This document shows, in pieces, positions 33,460 through 45,242 of a stretch of 64,000 nt of DNA. The notes under the pieces were generated by a model that ran no database searches, was not told where the DNA came from, and saw nothing but the letters and a program-made list of their open reading frames with translations. This DNA comes from Isoperla grammatica (Eukaryota; Arthropoda; Insecta; Plecoptera; Perlodidae). The stretch is taken from contig OX246745.1 in the NCBI GenBank assembly GCA_945910005.1, forward strand, positions 7,728,765 through 7,792,764, given 5' to 3'. Every line of letters begins with the position of its first letter. The stretch's first letter is position 1. The position numbers were made by a program, and so were the translations under genes.

Positions 33460-33720
33460 TTGTGTTTTGACAAGATCTTGTTTTAATTAAGTCTTGGCAA
33501 GATATTGTTTTCATAAACACACTTGGCAAGGTCTTGACAAGATCTTGATTATATCAACACTCGTGAGTCGCGGCTGACAAGACCTTGTTTTAACAAAACA
33601 TCTTGGCAAGATCTTGTTTTCATCAAAAATTCTGGCGCTCGAGATCTTAACAAGATATTTTTTCAACACAAATCTGATTAAGATCTTACTTCAAAAAAAA
33701 TCTTGTCAAGATCTTGGAAA
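33460..33720. repeat. cluster of CAAGATCTTG palindromes (about 8 diverged units)
   Basis: CAAGATCTTG or one-base variants recur near 33471, 33497, 33527, 33536, 33580, 33606, 33650, 33685 and 33708. They are usually preceded by CTTGG or TGA and followed by TTTTnAnnAA. Spacing is irregular at about 25-50 bp. It may be a degenerate tandem repeat or a cluster of binding sites for a dimeric protein. Confidence 0.7.
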
Positions 33721-34598
33721 GAATTTTCAGCAGGGATTCCAGCTATTAATATTATTAATATTACCAAATTATAATATTACAATCCTCAGATTCTCATTAT
33801 CGGTCCTTTTTCAAATTTATTTTCCAAATTACGTATTTATAATAAGTCTCTACGTCGATTAGACGTCGATTTACAACATTAAATAATAATATGTAAAATG
33901 TAATCATCTGTCTCGTGCTATAGTCTTGAGGTAGCCTATGTGTCCATCTTGATAGTTCTCATTTTAGAACGGGTAATACCTATTTATAAAGTAACTTAGA
34001 GACATCCGTAATTATTTTACATTGATTGAGATCATTGAGTTTTGATAGTTAGACATACGTAGTAAAACTCTAGTGGTCGGGATCGGGTTACCCACCAGCA
34101 AGTTCTGCGCGACTAGAGACTATAGCAATATTGGCTGAATGAATCGAGTTTCGTTCTCTGCCAACAACCAAAAGCAATTACATTTCAAATGGGTCTCATT
34201 TCTCATTATTTGATCAACAATTCAGAACGAGTTTATATCGATTGGTTTCCGTCTTCTCTTACCAACGGGTGGCAAATTCTAGACATAGAAGGTTCTGCGC
34301 AAAAAGTAACAACCAGAAAGTGGAGAAGCCGATGTCATATCAAAATGTCGGATGCGTATCACATCAGTCATAAAGAACCTGTTAATTGGGGTGGAGTTTA
34401 CACTTAACTGGTTCAAGAAGCTTCTTGCAAGAAGCAAGTTTGATTGACACTTTTCCCTGCCGTGTTTTCATGTTTTTGATCCGTGGTTTGGTTTGACACT
34501 TTTCTCCATCCTTTCACGAACTGAAGCCAAGTTTAGTAAGATACACGCGTTTGGCCATCCCTACTGATTGGACAACACTTAAAGTGTCTTGATAAGAC
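33721..34598. other. unassigned DNA
   Basis: GCTTCTTGCAAGAAGC near 34421-34436 is a perfect 16-base palindrome. The 72-residue frame at 34189-34407 starts with ATG but shows no family. No gene call is made. Confidence 0.4.
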
Positions 34599-35007
34599 AT
34601 ATTCATATTCATATTTTTATTTATCCTTTGATCATGTTACATGATCTATGGATAAATCAAATTAAAGTAGGTACAATCAAATCAGAACAAATAGTTCTAC
34701 CAGCATTATAAAATATTGTTCTAAAAATTCATCGACATAGTAAAGAGTATTCAATAAGATATGTTTTTAAATGTATAAAATCTCCACAATGAGCATTGTT
34801 TCTAACTGAACATGGTAGCATATTAAAAAGCTTTACACCCACCACATCCGGTCGTTTTAGCCAATTGGAAATTGCACAGTAGTTTTCCCTGTTCCTTGTG
34901 AAGTGTTGGTAAACATCGCATTTATATGTTTGAAAAAAATTAACATTTTCCAATACATATACAATTATTTTATGTATGAGTTCCTGAATCCTGTTACAAA
35001 CACACAC
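34599..35007 (-). pseudogene. jockey/CR1-like LINE: C-terminus of RT ORF and 3' UTR
   Basis: Minus-strand residues include YVLENVNFF, VYQHFTRNREN and GVKLFNMLP, followed by a short tail ending at 34729. The pattern of YxTRNK-like, then GxKLxNxLP, then a final (F)K..L..YL is the usual C-terminal tail downstream of RT in jockey/CR1-type LINEs. The 3' UTR contains GATCATG TTA CATGATC (34630-34646), a perfect hairpin, and ends with an AATATGAATATG tail. The polymerase core is missing, so this is a 5'-truncated insertion. Confidence 0.75.
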
Positions 35008-36087
35008 GTCTGCTATACGCGACAGTTGTGAGGCTAACGCCTAAGATAATACCGATCCAGACTGTTATTAAAGCCAGACTCTCAACTTGGAAAAACTGTT
35101 TGTAAATATGTAAAAGGTTAAGAGTCTGCGGCAGTGAGACCTCAAACAGCGTGAGAATCTTTTCAAATCGAAATTTGGGTATATATCGGCTGCAGCTACA
35201 TATTATCAAGATCCACAGATTTAAAGAAAAAATATACGATTGGAATAAATCCGATAATTGAGGTATTATTGTGTTATCGGATTTTATCCAAACCTAATGA
35301 ATTTTGCATAAATATTTTGTTCCGTTATCTGTAGACTCTGATCATATATATAGGTGTGGTATCTACCCACAATTTCGATTTAACAAGTTATTTTAAAGAA
35401 AATGTACCAACGGAAAACCTTAAATTTTCACGTTTTTTGAGCTCTGACAGCAGTAGACTCTCCCTTGTAAGTAGCCCTACAGGCCAGGATAACTGTTCTA
35501 GAAAGGCGTAACTCCAATTTTACTAAATTAACTTACTACCGGTATCAAAGTTGTGCTCGAAAAAGGGCTTAAAACTTTTTTCCCCATTTTGTATGCTCAT
35601 ATTTAGGACAGAAAATACATGCCGTACTGAGGTAAAGTAGGCTAGACTCAAGACTAGATGTACCATTGTTTTCCGACTTTTTAACGCAGTGTGAACAAGT
35701 CACAACCTTTGATCTTCGTTACCGACTGTGGTTTTAGAAGCCCTTCCGCACTGCACTCCGATGTTGCGTATGACGTTTTAGTAAGTAAAAGTACCGGTTT
35801 CCGCGTGGGCATGTTTCACACTCGCACGAAACACAACACCGAGCTGGGAAACAAAGAAGTTACTGACATCACTGCTCGTTGGCCATGCAGCCAACCTCGT
35901 AAGTCTTACCGAAGTGGAAGAAATTCTGAACTCGAAGCCGATTTTCTTCTTTTCTCAAATCAATATTTCAATGAAGTAGAGTCGGGTGATACTAGGAGCC
36001 CTGAACTTTGTTGGTTGTGGCTGTTTTTATCAAAGCCAAGTCAGGGAGTATTGCTTGATTCCCACCACCTGTAGATACTCCTGTCAA
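35008..36087. other. unassigned DNA
   Basis: The 127-residue frame at 35691-36074 has no recognisable domain and enters SINE territory. No gene is called. Confidence 0.4.
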
Positions 36088-36440
36088 GGTGGGTCTCTCC
36101 TCGTGGTGACCGGTGCCCGCAAAGAGGGCTCTCGCGTATCTCATTGTTCACCCTTTTGTTCATCCCACGTCGCCTTCATCATGTTTCTTCTTCCTCCCTT
36201 CACTACATTCTTGCCGGCACTCTTTGCGATCCAAACGCGTCACCAACCTGTCCCTTTCCTCCCACTGTCCCACTTAAGATTATCCTCCCACTTGGCCCTG
36301 CCCTCCCTTGCTGAACTTCCCTTATGACGATCCCCGCGATGTGTAATGGATCTGATTCGGACATGAATTCGGACTCATCGTCTCGATTAGCCAAGTTGCA
36401 AAAATGTGGAACGTAAAACCCAAATACCATCATCGCCTGT
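36088..36440 (+). repeat. SINE-B copy with extended 5' part
   Basis: It starts around CTCCTCGTGGTGACCGG (also seen at 59647). It continues through CCTCCCACTTGGCCCTGCCC, CTTATGACGATCCCCGCGAT, GTAATGGATCTGATTCGGAC and GTCTCGATTAGCCAAGTTGC to GGAACGTAAAACCCAAATAC. It parallels the 33060 copy. The frames here are incidental. Confidence 0.65.
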
Positions 36441-37143
36441 ATAGATAGTTCCAGTGGCCAGTGCCATCACACTTCGTACCATGCGCCTGTTATTGTTGGT
36501 GTTGAGGTCTTCGGTGAGAGGAAAGTGTTGTGGCAACATGGTCAAGCATGGAGTGGTCGTCTTCCACCGTACTCTACACTCGAGAGGCTAACTGGAAGGC
36601 TGCGGGTTCGATGTCTTCAACTATCACCCTGCAGAAGCCATTGAGTCATCTTGTAGTGGCATTTCCCCCATGGATAGGGAGGGTTACAGGTACAGTAGTA
36701 ATTAAGTAATTGAACCATTGCACCGACCAAAGGGCGTGTTAATTACGGTAACCACACCAAAGAGCGTTGAGGTATGGCAGCGTTCATTGAAATTAGTTCG
36801 CTACACTAAAGAATACCCATATGCAATGGCAAACTCGTCGGAAAGGCTACATGCTGTATGCTCGTCCTCCGTTATTCCGGTGCAAGTAACGTAAACCCTC
36901 GAGTAAACCCAAGTTCCTCAAGTGATCTACATAATTCAGAAGCCAGCCGTCGGCATTGAGGCAAAATATACCCAAGATATCCTAACCGTGCAGTAACAAG
37001 CACTAAGCCTCCCGGGAAATTTCCCAGTTCCCAGGTGGGCAAGTTCTGCTTGCCCGTCTACCCGCCGCCGCCCCCCCCCCCCCCCCCGACCCTCATCACA
37101 CACGTATTCAATAACCCGGTCCTTCGTGATCACAGTGTTCTGA
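36441..37143. other. unassigned DNA, tRNA-like block near 36590
   Basis: GAGAGGCTAACTGGAAGGCT then GCGGGTTCGATGTC (36580-36625) has a B box and may be another SINE head. C17 lies at 37071-37087. No gene is seen. Confidence 0.4.
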
Positions 37144-37394
37144 GGGTATTGTCTGGACGACGTAACTGCAGCTAACTACGTACGATGCAACACAGTCAAC
37201 GCAAAGAAAATCTGGATGAAAAACTGGATAAAACCTTCAGTCAGCTCTGCCGGTGGCCGGAATCGAAACGGCGACTTCCCGAATTAGAGTATCGCGTCTT
37301 ACCGCTGAGTTACGTCTCTTGGTGATAATCGGGTGTTGCCTGGACGTAACTGCACAGCTAACTACGTACGACGCGTGAGCACGCAAAATATCTG
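37144..37394 (-). mobile_element. truncated SINE-A flanked by ~70-bp direct repeats
   Basis: The SINE (37216-37321, minus) has ACGTAACTCAGCGGTAAGAC, GGGAAGTCGCCGTTTCGATT and CTGACTGAAGGTTTTATCCA but lacks the 3' third. Flanks 37144-37215 and 37331-37394 share CTGGACG, GCTAACTACGTACGA and ACGCAAA with about 15% divergence. This looks like an insertion with a long target duplication, or a SINE in a pre-existing duplication. Confidence 0.6.
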
Positions 37395-37894
37395 TGCGCA
37401 ACGTGAACCGTCCTTTACAATCTTCAAATATAGAGTGAATTGTCAATCTATGACGACTATTGCGTCGCATCGACGTGACGACTACAAAAACTCACGATGG
37501 GTAAACTCACATCTCGGTCTATCAATCTCTGATAGTGATTGATAACTGAACAACCAATCAATCAGTCCTCGTTCTTGCTCAAGTCTAGCCTAACGACTTC
37601 CTAACTGCTCATCCTGCCTTTGATCGTCTTCGTAAATCTATCAATTAAAATCAAATTTGACTTATGACAGCCGACTCATTAGAGTGTTCGTTGCTACGGG
37701 AGCTCCTAACATTAGCTGGGTCGGAGGTCAACAACCTCTGGAGAGTGTGCAGTGTGCAGTATGCAGTGTGCAATGTACACGACTTGGTTGCGTTAGGGAT
37801 GATCGTGGTATTCCGCACATAGTGATCATTCTGGGGCAGCCGCAGAGCCCCATGGTTGTCGATGCTAGGATGGGAAAAGCGTTTTAAATTCTCA
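37395..37894. other. unassigned DNA
   Basis: A GTGCAGT stutter lies at 37745-37780. No gene is seen. Confidence 0.4.
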
Positions 37895-38175
37895 ACAGTT
37901 ATCCGTTTTTTAAACGACGTTTAGAACGTTAAAACGTAAACACGCTCCCTCTCTCACAAGAAAAGTGTGCCATTTTTATTGAAATTTGAAAAATTATTTT
38001 CTTTATTTTATTAGACCTTCAAAGAGGGTTTACCGCGCATTGTGTGGCTGATGACAGTGAGAATCAAAGAAAGTCGGCGAGCGCACAGTGGGAACAGGGA
38101 AGTGCTTTGAGTTTGAGCAGACTTGGGAAATTGGATAAACCACAATCGATATTTGATTTTCTGCTCTTAACTACA
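37895..38175 (+). repeat. dispersed repeat, partner of 7540-7745
   Basis: It has the same block order as at 7540-7745, with an extra ~30 bp around CAGTGGGAACAGGGAAGTGC. The peptide NQRKSA...LGKLDKPQSIF in the frame from 38044 parallels KQRKSA...KKLDKTLID in the first copy. Confidence 0.55.
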
Positions 38176-40974
38176 AAGAAAATTCAACTCCACGTCTATT
38201 TTTTACTCTACCGTCGCGTTAAAAACTACCCTTCCCTAGCCGCGATACAGGAACATTTGGACATATTCATAGAGCTCCGAAAATGATTTTTATTTGTATT
38301 TGTGATGCGCATGTACATATTACTGTTAGTACTAAAACTATTACCGTTGACAAAAAATGTTCGGCTTATAGGTGCATCTGGGTCCTCGCAAGTCCCTTTG
38401 CGTGTGCCACTACCCAATTAGTTGAATACTGCTAATATTAATTGGTAATTCCTTGTATAATAATAATCAAACTAACAACCATACTACGACCAACCATACT
38501 AAAGTGTACAACCACGACGTTGTGTGCCCTAAAGCCCCAACTAACTAACCATACTAAATGCGATTCTTAGAACTTGAATTAACCACATTTGGGTTATTTT
38601 ACATTAATTGTTCTATGTTGTAAAGGGCTATATTACTAAAACACGAGCTACCCTCTCGCTCCAACCCCACACCAAGACACTCCCCCCCCCCCCCCCCCGT
38701 GAGAGCCGCCTTGCCTGCCTATAATTCTTGGAAAGTAATCCGCCTATCCAGCCACTTCCGTCTTCCTTTCATCGTCTTTCATCATCAAGTTCTTTCATCA
38801 CTCTCTCTAATTTGTGTCCGTATCCTCCCACTTCAAGATGTGCCAATTAATACAGACTCAGCTGGCTTGTCATACGGCTCGGACCAGTTCCTCCTCGCCA
38901 GAACAAATTGCCAAGATGAGTGAGTGTCAGCTACCTCTCCTGTCTCCTCTCCACTTCTCCACCTCTCCACCCTCGCTCGACACTGGACGACCCACCCGGT
39001 GGAAATACGATTCCCTTAGGTAAATTTATCGACGTTTTTCCTTTTGGGTAGCAAATGTATTTGGGGTGAGCTAGGTACTCGGGCAACTTGCCAACATTGC
39101 TGCTATCGTCTCAATTACTCTCTTTGTCGCGCGCGCTGAACCTCGGCTGCCTTGTACTGTGAATATACATGTCTTAATTCCTACATTTTGCATTTTTTAT
39201 ATTGTGTAAGCCAAAGTATTATTTTGCATGTTTTCGAATGCGAATTTTACTTCGGTCTGATAGAAAAAGTGCAATATGTAATTTAAAGATATTTTTGATT
39301 TGTTTGTTTGCTTTTAGCTCAAAAACTGGCTCACTGGCTCAATCTTACTCATTTATGCTGGACAAGAGGTGGCGGTGGCGGAACTGGGGAGTCAGAATGG
39401 AGTAAATTGCCCCCCCTCCCCCCCTCCCTCCCCTCCCCTCTCCTTAAGTGAAAGAAAAGGGGGGGGGGTGAGGGATAGAACAGGATAATAATGTACTGAA
39501 AGTGAAATGTAAACTATTTGAAGACTAAGTCATTTTCCGAGCACTTAGCGTAATCAAAACAAATGTTGTTTCCGGCGTCTGAGGTCTTGTCCCAGACCCC
39601 CCCCCCCCCCCCCCTCCTCCCTTAATTCATATCAGCCCTAAGTAGAGCGAGTTCTCGCTTCACACGGAAAAATATACTTTCAACTCGCCTTACAAGATTT
39701 CGTTATGACTTTCGGAAGAAGACATTATCGATATTTTCAAAGTTCTGACGTCGGCTGAAAGGTCGACCTCTTTTTGCTGTTTTCACAGTACTAACCCCTA
39801 TTCTATCTATTATTGGATAATATGAACGGAAGTAACAATTTATAATGATGATAATGAGCAAAACATAAACGGGTGCCAGTAATTTGTTATAACTTAGTAC
39901 AATGAAGGCCTGCATTTAAATGTAAATAAAAGCTGTACAAACTCCCTAAAATGACCAGGCTCAATTGATTGTTCTCTCCCAACCCATTGATCAGCCTCTA
40001 CGCACGCCCATATACACTAACATGGGGGGGGGGGGTGTTGGAGGTGATTTCCGAAGTCACTCCCGCTCGTTCTTCTGGTAACATTTTTCAGGGATTGATT
40101 TTTCTTGTAGGCCGAGTTGAAGCTATGGCACACACTTCCAACTTCGATAAAATAACTTTATACCAATGCTCACCTCATCTGATTGTAACTTTTGAAGTGC
40201 GATTTGTTTTTTTAACCTCTACTGATTTCTGTAGCGCTGTTTCTCCGTAAAATAAAAAAAAGGGGGAAAATTAATACCTCGACAAAGTAGAAAACTTTTT
40301 TTAGATGGGATTAATTACGAACAGAACACTGTTCGTACTACTTAACGGTTAAATACTATATATGTTTTATTATTACAATACGTCGATTTAGTCCTTATGA
40401 TATGTATGTCCTTGTTATTAGTAAGCGTTTGAAGCAAATGAGTGTGCACTAGCTCAATTTTTAATTCTGCTTTGCCAAGCAAACTATAGATTTCCTGAAA
40501 TCTAGGCTCCGAGTTCTTTCAACTTAGTGAAGAAACCAAGTGAGCAAGCATTTACTTTACCCTTCAGCACCAACCACAATTGTCCGCATCGTGATCGCAA
40601 TCGGGATCGGGATCGCAATCGTATATTTTCTCATGCTAAATCATTACTTCAATTTTATTGTGAACAGCGCCATATAAACGTAAATTTTGGTCACGATTTT
40701 CGGATTGCGATCCCAAAACTGACAGTTGTGATTAGGGCTTTAGTCCCCCATTGTACGCAATGAGTTTTTCTTGTCTGCTCATTTGCTAGCGTAATACACA
40801 AACACAATAGACATGCAGCGTGTGCATCGATCGTCACACTCCACTACTCAACCGGCCCGCAGAGTTCCCGATCTTCATTATTCACCAAGATCTTTGAACA
40901 TGGCGTACTCTCCGTCCAATTTACATCTATCCATAAGTTTACAAAGTTGCATCATCTATCCCAGCCAACAGTTT
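38176..40974. other. unassigned DNA with several C/G runs
   Basis: C17 at 38682-38698, C18 at 39597-39614, G12 at 40024-40035, and mixed C/G tracts at 39408-39470. A GATCGCAATCGGGATCGGGA repeat lies near 40590. The frames are short and featureless; I see no gene in this 2.8 kb. Confidence 0.45.
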
Positions 40975-41340
40975 AGCCGCAGTCGCTTAGCCGGTTCCCT
41001 TACGAACACCGAAATTAAGCAACCTCGGGCTAGGTCAGGAGGTGGATGGGTGACCACTCTCCTCTGAAACACTATAGTTACCGTTGGTTAGGGCAGATTA
41101 GAGGGTTCGAAAGCTTGTGTAACAGCTTTGTTCTTCTCATCAACTGCTCGGCAGTCCAGGTTAGTGGAGGAACCCATATGACTGGTCAAAGTTACACCGT
41201 CTTTTCGGATGGGACGTAGGCCGATGGTCCCCTTGGTACTTTTCGACAGGAGTAGACAAAGTGTCGGTACCAGGCTTCCTCTCCTCCCTTCCTCATTATC
41301 ATTCATCAATCATCACTCATCAGAGTAAAGAGGGCATTGT
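40975..41340 (+). repeat. 5S-rRNA-derived SINE (SINE3-like)
   Basis: AACACCGAAATTAAGCAACC, TCGGGCTAGGTCAG and GGTGGATGGGTGACCAC (about 41004-41062) match the internal promoter region of 5S rRNA. The 5' half is eroded. The element continues with GTCTTTTCGGATGGGACGTA and GCCGATGGTCCCC, and ends in a CATCAATCATCACTCATC tail. 5S heads with a non-5S body are known as SINE3. It is not a functional 5S gene, since the 3' strand of the terminal helix is missing. Confidence 0.75.
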
Positions 41341-42806
41341 GGTCTACACTGGCCTTATTACAATAAAATATAATAAAATACAATCATCTACCCAGCCAGC
41401 ATGGTTTTGAAAATGTTACGTCTACTCTTCAGCTCGAGTTTGAGTTACGAACGAGCGAACAGCAGTGCTAATTCATTGAACCGGAGCAATATTACTAGAT
41501 TACCTGCAGACGGTATCGCCATCTGCTGACGAAGCCATTCAACGATGACGTGTTTGGCCTTTTGCCTGAGCACCAGACAGAAACAATAATGGTTTCATTT
41601 ACGATAAAGTGCGTAAGAAGGGGAGCATTTTGAGAGGGATCAGTTTAGGTGGGCACTTTTGCCTTCTGAATTTTGATAATGTGAATCCAGGGACCGATCG
41701 GGTACATTAAATTGTTTAACTGTAATAAAGAGAAAATATGTTGTCTTACATTCGTCACTGTACAAAGGAGAGAAAGAAAGATGAGCAACACTTTGATGTT
41801 TTCTTTTACAGATATTTTGCTAAAATGCACCTAACTCCATGTGTTTAAAACATAATATTTGGTTTTTACTATAATATGGACGCTGTTCTTAAACAGTTAT
41901 CGCAAAATTACTTCTTAAAACGTTTTTATTATTTGGACGCTGTTCTTAAGTTATCGCAAAATTACTTCTTCAAACTACCGTGTTTTTGTTTTGTCATTTA
42001 TGTGTAACATTTGCTATGAATTATATATTTAAAAATGAGCGTTTTACACAATATGCTCATCATGTAGAGATGTGTTTCATTAGCCGAAAGAACTGTGCGT
42101 TGCTGCTCGGTGTCGGCTTCTTTAGGTCCTCGAAATTTCAATAGTAGGCCTATCGCATAATTTTTAATATTCATTGGCGCAAAAGTGCTTTCCTGTGTTT
42201 TCATATTTCACCTTCAAAGACAGATAGTGGAGAGACGGGGTTTAACCACTCACGAGCGTCTCTCGACGCTTTCTCGTTCGAAGCTGGAGCAGGAGAAACC
42301 TTAACCGCTGTGCTCGAACTCTTGGCAAGTCTAGAGTAGATTGGGGGTTGGAGTTCCAGCATCGGTAATCCTTACTCCTGACTGTTGGTTTGTGTCGGTG
42401 TCGTAGTTTGCCCGAGTTTTCTTCAGAGTCAGGCTACACGTTAGAATTAAATTTCCCAATTGTCTTCTCGATGGAATGTAAAAAGCCTTCCTTTTTCGCG
42501 ATTTCTCTCAATGCGTTAGAAGCTATAAATAAAATAATATTAGATTGGAATTTTCAGACGTGATTTTCATAACTAAGACTAGAGCCGCCATCGACTCTCG
42601 GCGACTGTGAACATAATTTGGCATGCCTCGCATTTACACCCGCTTTTTAAATCAGTCGTATCGTCGTTGCACTTGCAGGCACTTACATTACTCTTTTTTG
42701 ATGATCATATTTCTGCCCAAAATGTGTTGGCTGAAACCTACACCCTGATACCAAGCGTTTGCCATTGCCAACTAATAACGCAAGTAAAATACGATGTCCG
42801 GAAAGT
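41341..42806. other. unassigned DNA
   Basis: Two copies of GGACGCTGTTCTTAA and CGCAAAATTACTTCTT lie at 41879 and 41935 (a ~58-bp local duplication). A weak SINE-like block occurs at 42340-42400. No gene is seen. Confidence 0.4.
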
Positions 42807-43205
42807 GAATCGTCAAGCTCTTCCGGGCGAGCTCGTTGCAACCGATTCCCCCTCAACAGTCGTTAGGTGCTGAATCGTCAAGCTCTTGCGGGGGCGAGCT
42901 CAGTGCAACCGATTCTCCCTCCGCAATCGTTAGTTGCTGAATCGTCAAGCTCTTACGGGGGCGAGCCCGGTGCATCCGATTCCGCCTCCGCAGCAGTTAG
43001 TTGCTGAATCGTCAAGCTCTTACGGGGGCGAGCCCGGTGCATCCGATTCCGCCTCCGCAATAGTTAGGTGCTGAAACGTCAAGCTCTTGCGGGGGCGAGC
43101 TAGGTGCATCCGATTCCCCCTCCGCAGTAGTTCGGTGCTGAAACGTCAAGCTCTTGCGGGGGAGCCCGCTGCATCCGATTCCGCCTCCGCAATAGTTAGG
43201 TGCTG
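42807..43205. repeat. 67-bp minisatellite, 6 units
   Basis: Units start at 42807, 42872, 42939, 43006, 43073 and 43140 (65, 67, 67, 67, 67, 65 bp). Each runs GAA[TA]CGTCAAGCTCTT, GCGGGGGCGAGC, GTGCA.CCGATTC and CCTCCGCA..AGTTAG. It is GC-rich against an AT-rich background. The unit is not a multiple of three and no frame persists. Confidence 0.95.
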
Positions 43206-43252
43206 AACAACATTATGCAAGCTCACGCTAATCTTGGTATAGTAACAGAACT

Positions 43253-43600
43253 ACAGTATTTTCCACTTTGAGCAGCAGAGCGGTAAACAGTGAGTTGTCA
43301 CGAGAGGTGAGTAGTCTTCGTGTCAAAACGTCACCGGCGGGTGCCAACTGGAAGGGATGAGTAACCGAATTATAATAAGTTCGAATAAGTTTGAGTTTTT
43401 ACCAAAGATTGTTGACGCTTTTACGGTAGACAAATGTTCAGGACAAAATTGTCAACACGAAGGGATGCCAGGATCAGGGGATTAGAGCTGATTGGCAGAT
43501 GGAGAATTAAACACGATAGTTATAGGCCAATTAAGGGTCCACCCCCACAGTGCTGAGTAGCTTGATTTGCTGCTCTGCATCTCAAGGTGGAAAATACTTT
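43253..43600. mobile_element. candidate TIR element, ~350 bp
   Basis: AGTATTTTCCACTTTGAG at 43255 and its inverted form CTCAAGGTGGAAAATACT ending at 43598 give imperfect TIRs. CAGCAGAGC / GCTGCTCTGC follow just inside. No target duplication was identified. Confidence 0.5.
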
Positions 43601-45074
43601 AGTGCCCCAATTACACAAAACAAAAGCAATTGTTTTTAAGTATCGCTACTCAGGACGTGCACGAGTATGCTATACTGAACGCAAATATCTTTGTGATCAC
43701 AACTATCCAAGGTCCGACAGCGCCAGATCGAAATAAGTTGCCATGTGATGTGTTTCTAATGCGAAAGGTTTTCTCGTTTTACTATATATTTCGGGGTCAT
43801 GGTAGACATGTTTTTATACTCGCTCTACTAAGTCATAACTAATTATCCTTTATCGATATAGTCTTTTTAGACTAGCGAGTAAATACTCGTTTAAATCCTC
43901 GGCTTACCCTATCTGCATTGAAATTTGTAATCCACGAAACGCCGTGTGGCTTTTGCAAGCTCATGGGAAGTCAAATATGATACATTCATGAGGTAATGCG
44001 CTACTCTCGGGAGACCCCATCCGCATCAGACTCAATCAACCACAAATATGAACTGTTTCCAGTCCACTAGCCTTGCCCGAGCGCCGTACTATATATATCA
44101 CATCACAGCGAGGTGTAAAGCATCGTATATCTTGGGGGGCAAGTACAGCTTGACACCCGAAATTATTAATTACCAGTTTCAGGCATCAACTCGTTGAAAT
44201 TAGTTAACCACTAGCAGGCTCGATTTAATCGAAATTTCCCATGAGGGGAGAGATTTATGGGAAATGGACGGGGTCCAAGTTTCGATCTTTTGTTAAGTTT
44301 CCGTTTGTTTTCTAATCGGGCGAAGTCTAATCAATCTTAAGTTCGGCTAAGTCTGCAATGTACGTACACTCGCGCACGTACGGGAACACTATGCTGTACA
44401 TAAGAGTGCACTATTAATAACACACATGGCAGGCTGTCACTATAAAGATCATTGTGATACGGTGCAGGTTGAATTAACTCAACCTAGATACAAGTTGAAC
44501 GTAACAGTTTCTAACTTTTGCTGACTAGTTTATTTTTGGGGGGATATTTTGACTGTTTTTGCTCCTTTTCAGCTCAAGTTAATACTGTTGTAGCGTGGTT
44601 GTAGCATCTTGTTTGATATTTACAATCTCGATTGCAAAGGATTGACAGTAGCATTGAGAGTAGTATTGATAATACCTTCTGGGTAAACGCGTTGTATCTC
44701 TTCTCCCCCATAGCCACAGATTAATGTTTTGAAATATCAATCTATTTCGACGCACAATAATGGGCGGAACTACATTTTCCAATTTCCTTATTAGCATCCG
44801 CTTAAATGAACTTCCACCCGCAAGCTCACGCAAGCCCAAGTATATCTGCGGCATTATTATTACCACTTCATGCGGCTTATACAGCGTAGTGGAGCTAATA
44901 AATACGGACCTATATGTTCTAAAATTTTCAAAAGTGACGTTCTCAGCACTTTTATACTCTGCCATAAAACAAAGCAATAACTAATTAATAATTTTTCGTG
45001 GAAATACCTGTTCAGGGGTACACTATAGATTTACCTGACGATTTACCCTCTTGGGACTAACTAGGTATGTTAGG
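43601..45074. other. unassigned DNA
   Basis: AGGTTGA ATTAAC TCAACCT (about 44465-44484) is a short hairpin. The opposing frames at 44579-44984 have no domain signal. No gene is called. Confidence 0.4.
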
Positions 45075-45242
45075 GAGTTTGGATAATGGGGAAGGACTGT
45101 CCGAGGGCTGTTACTAGGGCTCAGTCCCAGCATTCGCCTTTACGACTAAGTAAAACTCGGGGTAAAAACTTCAATCATACTGGAATCGAACCGGCGACCT
45201 CCCGAATATTCGCGCGTCCAAAAGCTGAGCTACGTCTATCGG
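45075..45242 (-). repeat. SINE-A copy
   Basis: Minus strand: GACGTAGCTCAGCTTTTGGA, GGGAGGTCGCCGGTTCGATT, AGGCGAATGCTGGGACTGAG, CCCTCGGACAGTCCTTCCCC and a final ATTATCCAAA. It is almost full length, and the A and B boxes are recognisable. Confidence 0.75.

Noticed and set aside
35691..36074. 127-residue plus-strand frame
   Set aside because: No domain, no conserved pattern, and its end lies next to a SINE-B copy. Chance frame of this length is plausible over 64 kb.
41000..41070. Functional 5S rRNA gene
   Set aside because: The 5' half is eroded and the 3' strand of the terminal helix is replaced by SINE sequence.
44579..44984. Opposed frames of 132 and 74 residues
   Set aside because: They overlap antisense to each other and neither shows a recognisable motif.
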